From: [Eubacterium] saphenum
GTDB taxonomy: Bacteria; Bacillota; Clostridia; Oscillospirales; Ruminococcaceae
NCBI GenBank assembly: GCA_004554555.1
Contig: SFLN01000087.1
Coordinates: 1 to 8,375 of the forward strand
Length of the DNA: 8,375 nt
Direction of reading: 5' to 3'
Shown: piece by piece, positions 6,093 to 8,375 of the stretch
Layout of the letters: each line of letters opens with the position of its first letter
Numbering within the stretch: the stretch's first letter is position 1
The notes under the pieces: generated by a model
What the model was told of the DNA's origin: nothing
The model's database searches: none
The model's input: only the letters and a program-made list of their open reading frames with translations
Program-made: the position numbers and the translations under genes

Positions 6093-8075
6093 ATGGCAAA
6101 ACAGTCAAATTATGTTGATTTAAAGTCGCTGAAAGGCCCCGACCAGGTTCGTTTGCGTCCTGCGGTTATTTTCGGCTCGGACGACGCGGCGGGCTGCCGT
6201 CACTCGGTGTTCGAGATAATCTCAAACTCCATCGACGAGGCGCGCGAGGGCTACGGAAAACGCATTATAATTACACTTCACGCGGATAAATCCATCACGG
6301 TTGAGGATTTTGGCCGCGGTATTCCGATTGACTTTAACAAAAGCGAAGAGAAATACAACTGGGAGCTGGCGTTCTGCACGCTTTACGCGGGCGGAAAATA
6401 CGACAACAACACCGGCGAAAACTATTCCTACGCGCTCGGACTGAACGGTTTGGGACTTTGTGCAACGCAGTTTGCCTCCGAGTATATGGACGTTGAGAGC
6501 AAAAACGGCACCTGGCAGTACAATCTGCGATTTGAAAAAGGCTTCAACGTCACAAACGACGAGCGCGGCTTCACGAAAAGCAAAACAACTGCCACGGGAA
6601 CAAAAATTCACTGGCGGCCCGATTTGGACGTTTTCACGGAAATTGATATCGGCTTAGAGTATCTTGACGATATGCTAAGGCGGCAGGCTGTGGTAAACGG
6701 CGGGATTGAGTTTTTGCGAATTGCCGAAAACGAGGACGGAACGCGCGATGAGAAAACGTTCTTCTACAAGGACGGAATTTTCGATTATCTGACGGAAATT
6801 CTCGGCGACAAGTCCTTTACAACACCGCAGCTCTGGCAGGCAGAACGCCGCGGAAAAGACCGCGAGGACAAGGAAGAATACAAGCTCAAGATGAACGTTG
6901 CGTTTGCGTTCTCGAAGGAAATTCACTTCATCGAGCATTACCACAATTCAAGCTGGCTGGAGCACGGCGGTTCACCCGAGGACGCGATGAAAAAAGCGTT
7001 TTTGTCGCAGATTGACGCGTATCTCAAAAACAACAACAAGTACAACAAGGGCGAAAAAGCGATAAAATGGGAGGATGTTTCGGACTGTCTGGTGTTCATC
7101 AGCTCGAATTTCTCCACGCAGGCAAGCTACGCTAACCAGACGAAAAAGGCTGTCACCAACGTCTTTATTAAGGACGCGATGACCGACTGGCTGAAGCATA
7201 GCCTTGAGGTATACTTTTTGGAGAACCCGGACGAGGCTGTCAAAATCGCCGAAAACGTTCTCATCAACAAGCGTTCGCGTGAAAACGCTGAAAAGGTTCG
7301 CACATCATCGATTGCAAACCTCACGCAGAAAATCGACCTCACCAACCGCATAGACAAGTTTGTTGACTGCCGCAGCCGCGATGTTTCCAAGCGCGAGGTT
7401 TATATAGTCGAGGGCGACTCGGCGCTCGGTTCGGTTAAGCTGGCGCGCGACGCGGAGTTCCAGGCGGTAATTCCCGTTCGCGGTAAAATCCTGAACTGCC
7501 TCAAAGCAAGCCCCGACAAGATTTTCAAGAGTGAAATTATCACAAATCTGATTAAGGTTCTGGGCTGCGGAGTTGAGGTGAAGTCAAAGGCGAACAAGAA
7601 GCTCAACTCGTTTAATATCGACAATCTGCGCTGGAACAAGGTTGTTATATGCACCGATGCGGACGTGGACGGATTTCAGATAAGAACGCTGATTTTAACG
7701 ATGATTGAGGAGCTTTGCCCGACGTTAATTCAAGAGGGAAAGGTGTACATCGCGGAGTCGCCGCTGTACGAAATCAGCACAAAGGACAAGACTTATTTTG
7801 CGTACACCGAGCCCGAAAAGACGAAAATTCTTGGAATGATAGGCGATAAGAAGTACACAATTCAGCGCTCGAAAGGTCTTGGCGAGAACGACCCGGATAT
7901 GATGTCGCTCACCACGATGAACCCCGAAACACGGCGCTTGATAAAGGTTATGCCCGCGGACGCGGAGAAAACCCGGCAGATGTTCGACATTCTTCTCGGC
8001 GATGATTTGGCGGGAAGAAAGGACTTTATCCGCGAAAACGGCAGCCGTTATCTTGACGCGGCTGATGTGAGCTGA
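6093..8075 (+). CDS. Divergent type IIA DNA topoisomerase B subunit (GyrB/ParE-like)
   Basis: A 660-residue ATPase and Toprim subunit of a gyrase/topoisomerase IV-type enzyme, which passes one DNA duplex through another together with an A subunit. The GHKL ATPase shows E41, N45 and D48 in FEIISNSIDEA, then VEDFGRGIP (70-78) with D72, AGGKYDNN (99-106), and an ATP-lid glycine box LGLNGLG (115-121) where GyrB normally has GGLHGVG. The transducer has the QTK loop (349-351, Lys351). Toprim has the catalytic Glu440 in VEGDSALGS (family norm EGDSAGGS), PVRGKILN, and metal-binding D522, D524, D526 in TDADVDG. IQRSKGLGEN and the NPETRRLIKV segment are near the end. Length fits the short Gram-positive form without the E. 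coli GyrB insertion. Catalytic residues look intact, so it is probably active. The substitutions suggest a separate clostridial branch rather than housekeeping GyrB, so I give no symbol. An A-subunit gene would be expected next but is not seen in the window. Confidence 0.93.
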   Translation: MAKQSNYVDLKSLKGPDQVRLRPAVIFGSDDAAGCRHSVFEIISNSIDEAREGYGKRIIITLHADKSITVEDFGRGIPIDFNKSEEKYNWELAFCTLYAGGKYDNNTGENYSYALGLNGLGLCATQFASEYMDVESKNGTWQYNLRFEKGFNVTNDERGFTKSKTTATGTKIHWRPDLDVFTEIDIGLEYLDDMLRRQAVVNGGIEFLRIAENEDGTRDEKTFFYKDGIFDYLTEILGDKSFTTPQLWQAERRGKDREDKEEYKLKMNVAFAFSKEIHFIEHYHNSSWLEHGGSPEDAMKKAFLSQIDAYLKNNNKYNKGEKAIKWEDVSDCLVFISSNFSTQASYANQTKKAVTNVFIKDAMTDWLKHSLEVYFLENPDEAVKIAENVLINKRSRENAEKVRTSSIANLTQKIDLTNRIDKFVDCRSRDVSKREVYIVEGDSALGSVKLARDAEFQAVIPVRGKILNCLKASPDKIFKSEIITNLIKVLGCGVEVKSKANKKLNSFNIDNLRWNKVVICTDADVDGFQIRTLILTMIEELCPTLIQEGKVYIAESPLYEISTKDKTYFAYTEPEKTKILGMIGDKKYTIQRSKGLGENDPDMMSLTTMNPETRRLIKVMPADAEKTRQMFDILLGDDLAGRKDFIRENGSRYLDAADVS

Positions 8076-8090
8076 TTGACGGAGGAAACT

Positions 8091-8375
8091 ATGTCATTTA
8101 TTGATACGTTAATCGACAAGGGAATAAAGGTCTATAATGTTGCTTCAATACCTAAAACAAGTATTGAAATCGAAGATTTTGATGAACTATGCAGAATTTT
8201 GTCAGATTTTAACATTGACCACGTTTATCTTGTAAAGCATTACATTGATTTAGAGAATATGATTATATCTAATGAGCAACTTGATTCTTTGTGTTTGAGC
8301 GAAGAAGAGGTTGAACAGAGAGAAAAGACAGCTCTCAGATGGCGAATCACAGACAATAAGCTGGAGATGCCGTCG
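8091..8375 (+). CDS. Unrecognised AT-rich gene, N-terminal 95 codons (3' end outside window)
   Basis: An open frame from ATG 8091 to the window end with no stop, preceded by GGAGGA (8081-8086) and starting 15 bases after the topoisomerase stop, so it is probably co-transcribed with it. The protein begins MSFIDTLIDKGIKVYNVAS and continues with short, charged, mostly helical-looking stretches (IEIEDFDELCRILSDFNID, LCLSEEEVEQREKTALRW). No signal peptide or membrane segment is visible and I recognise no family. Composition is strikingly different from its neighbours: about 35% G+C by hand count over 8101-8375, against about half in the flanking topoisomerase gene, with many ATA, TTA, AGA and ATT codons. 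This suggests recent acquisition or a fast-evolving lineage-specific gene. Existence is well supported by the ribosome binding site and open frame; function is unknown. Confidence 0.75.
   Translation, partial: MSFIDTLIDKGIKVYNVASIPKTSIEIEDFDELCRILSDFNIDHVYLVKHYIDLENMIISNEQLDSLCLSEEEVEQREKTALRWRITDNKLEMPS

Overview
The window looks like a chromosomal stretch of a Clostridia-type Firmicute, probably in the Oscillospiraceae/Ruminococcaceae. This is inferred from the style of the proteins (a bacterial glutamyl-tRNA synthetase C-terminus, a Gld-type ABC exporter with a DUF4340 partner, and a divergent clostridial-style GyrB/ParE-like protein), strong GGAGG ribosome binding sites, and about half G+C in the coding regions. 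All supported genes lie on the + strand.

Bases 1-649 hold the C-terminal 215 residues of glutamyl-tRNA synthetase (gltX), whose start lies upstream of the window. After a 104-base gap with no convincing terminator or promoter comes a tightly packed four-gene operon (754-5615). It encodes an ABC ATPase, a six-helix GldF-like ABC-2 permease, a membrane-anchored GldG-like protein, and a membrane-anchored DUF4340 protein. The starts overlap or nearly touch (ATGA overlap, 13-base gap, TAATG overlap), which points to translational coupling and one membrane complex. A 92-residue conserved-looking small protein (5646-5924) follows 30 bases later and probably ends the transcript at a good intrinsic terminator (5970-6006).

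A new transcription unit begins immediately after, from a near-consensus extended -10 promoter (6030-6058). It drives a 660-residue type IIA topoisomerase B subunit (6093-8075) with complete ATPase and Toprim signatures but several substitutions in otherwise strongly conserved boxes. Fifteen bases after it, where an A (cleavage) subunit would be expected, starts an unrecognised AT-rich gene (about 35% G+C by hand count) that runs off the window.

The most unusual items are five tandem 11-residue (33-bp) repeats in the N-terminal tail of the GldG-like protein, the divergent topoisomerase subunit, and the compositionally foreign gene behind it. The Gld-like exporter is a recognisable family, but its substrate in Firmicutes is, as far as I know, undefined.
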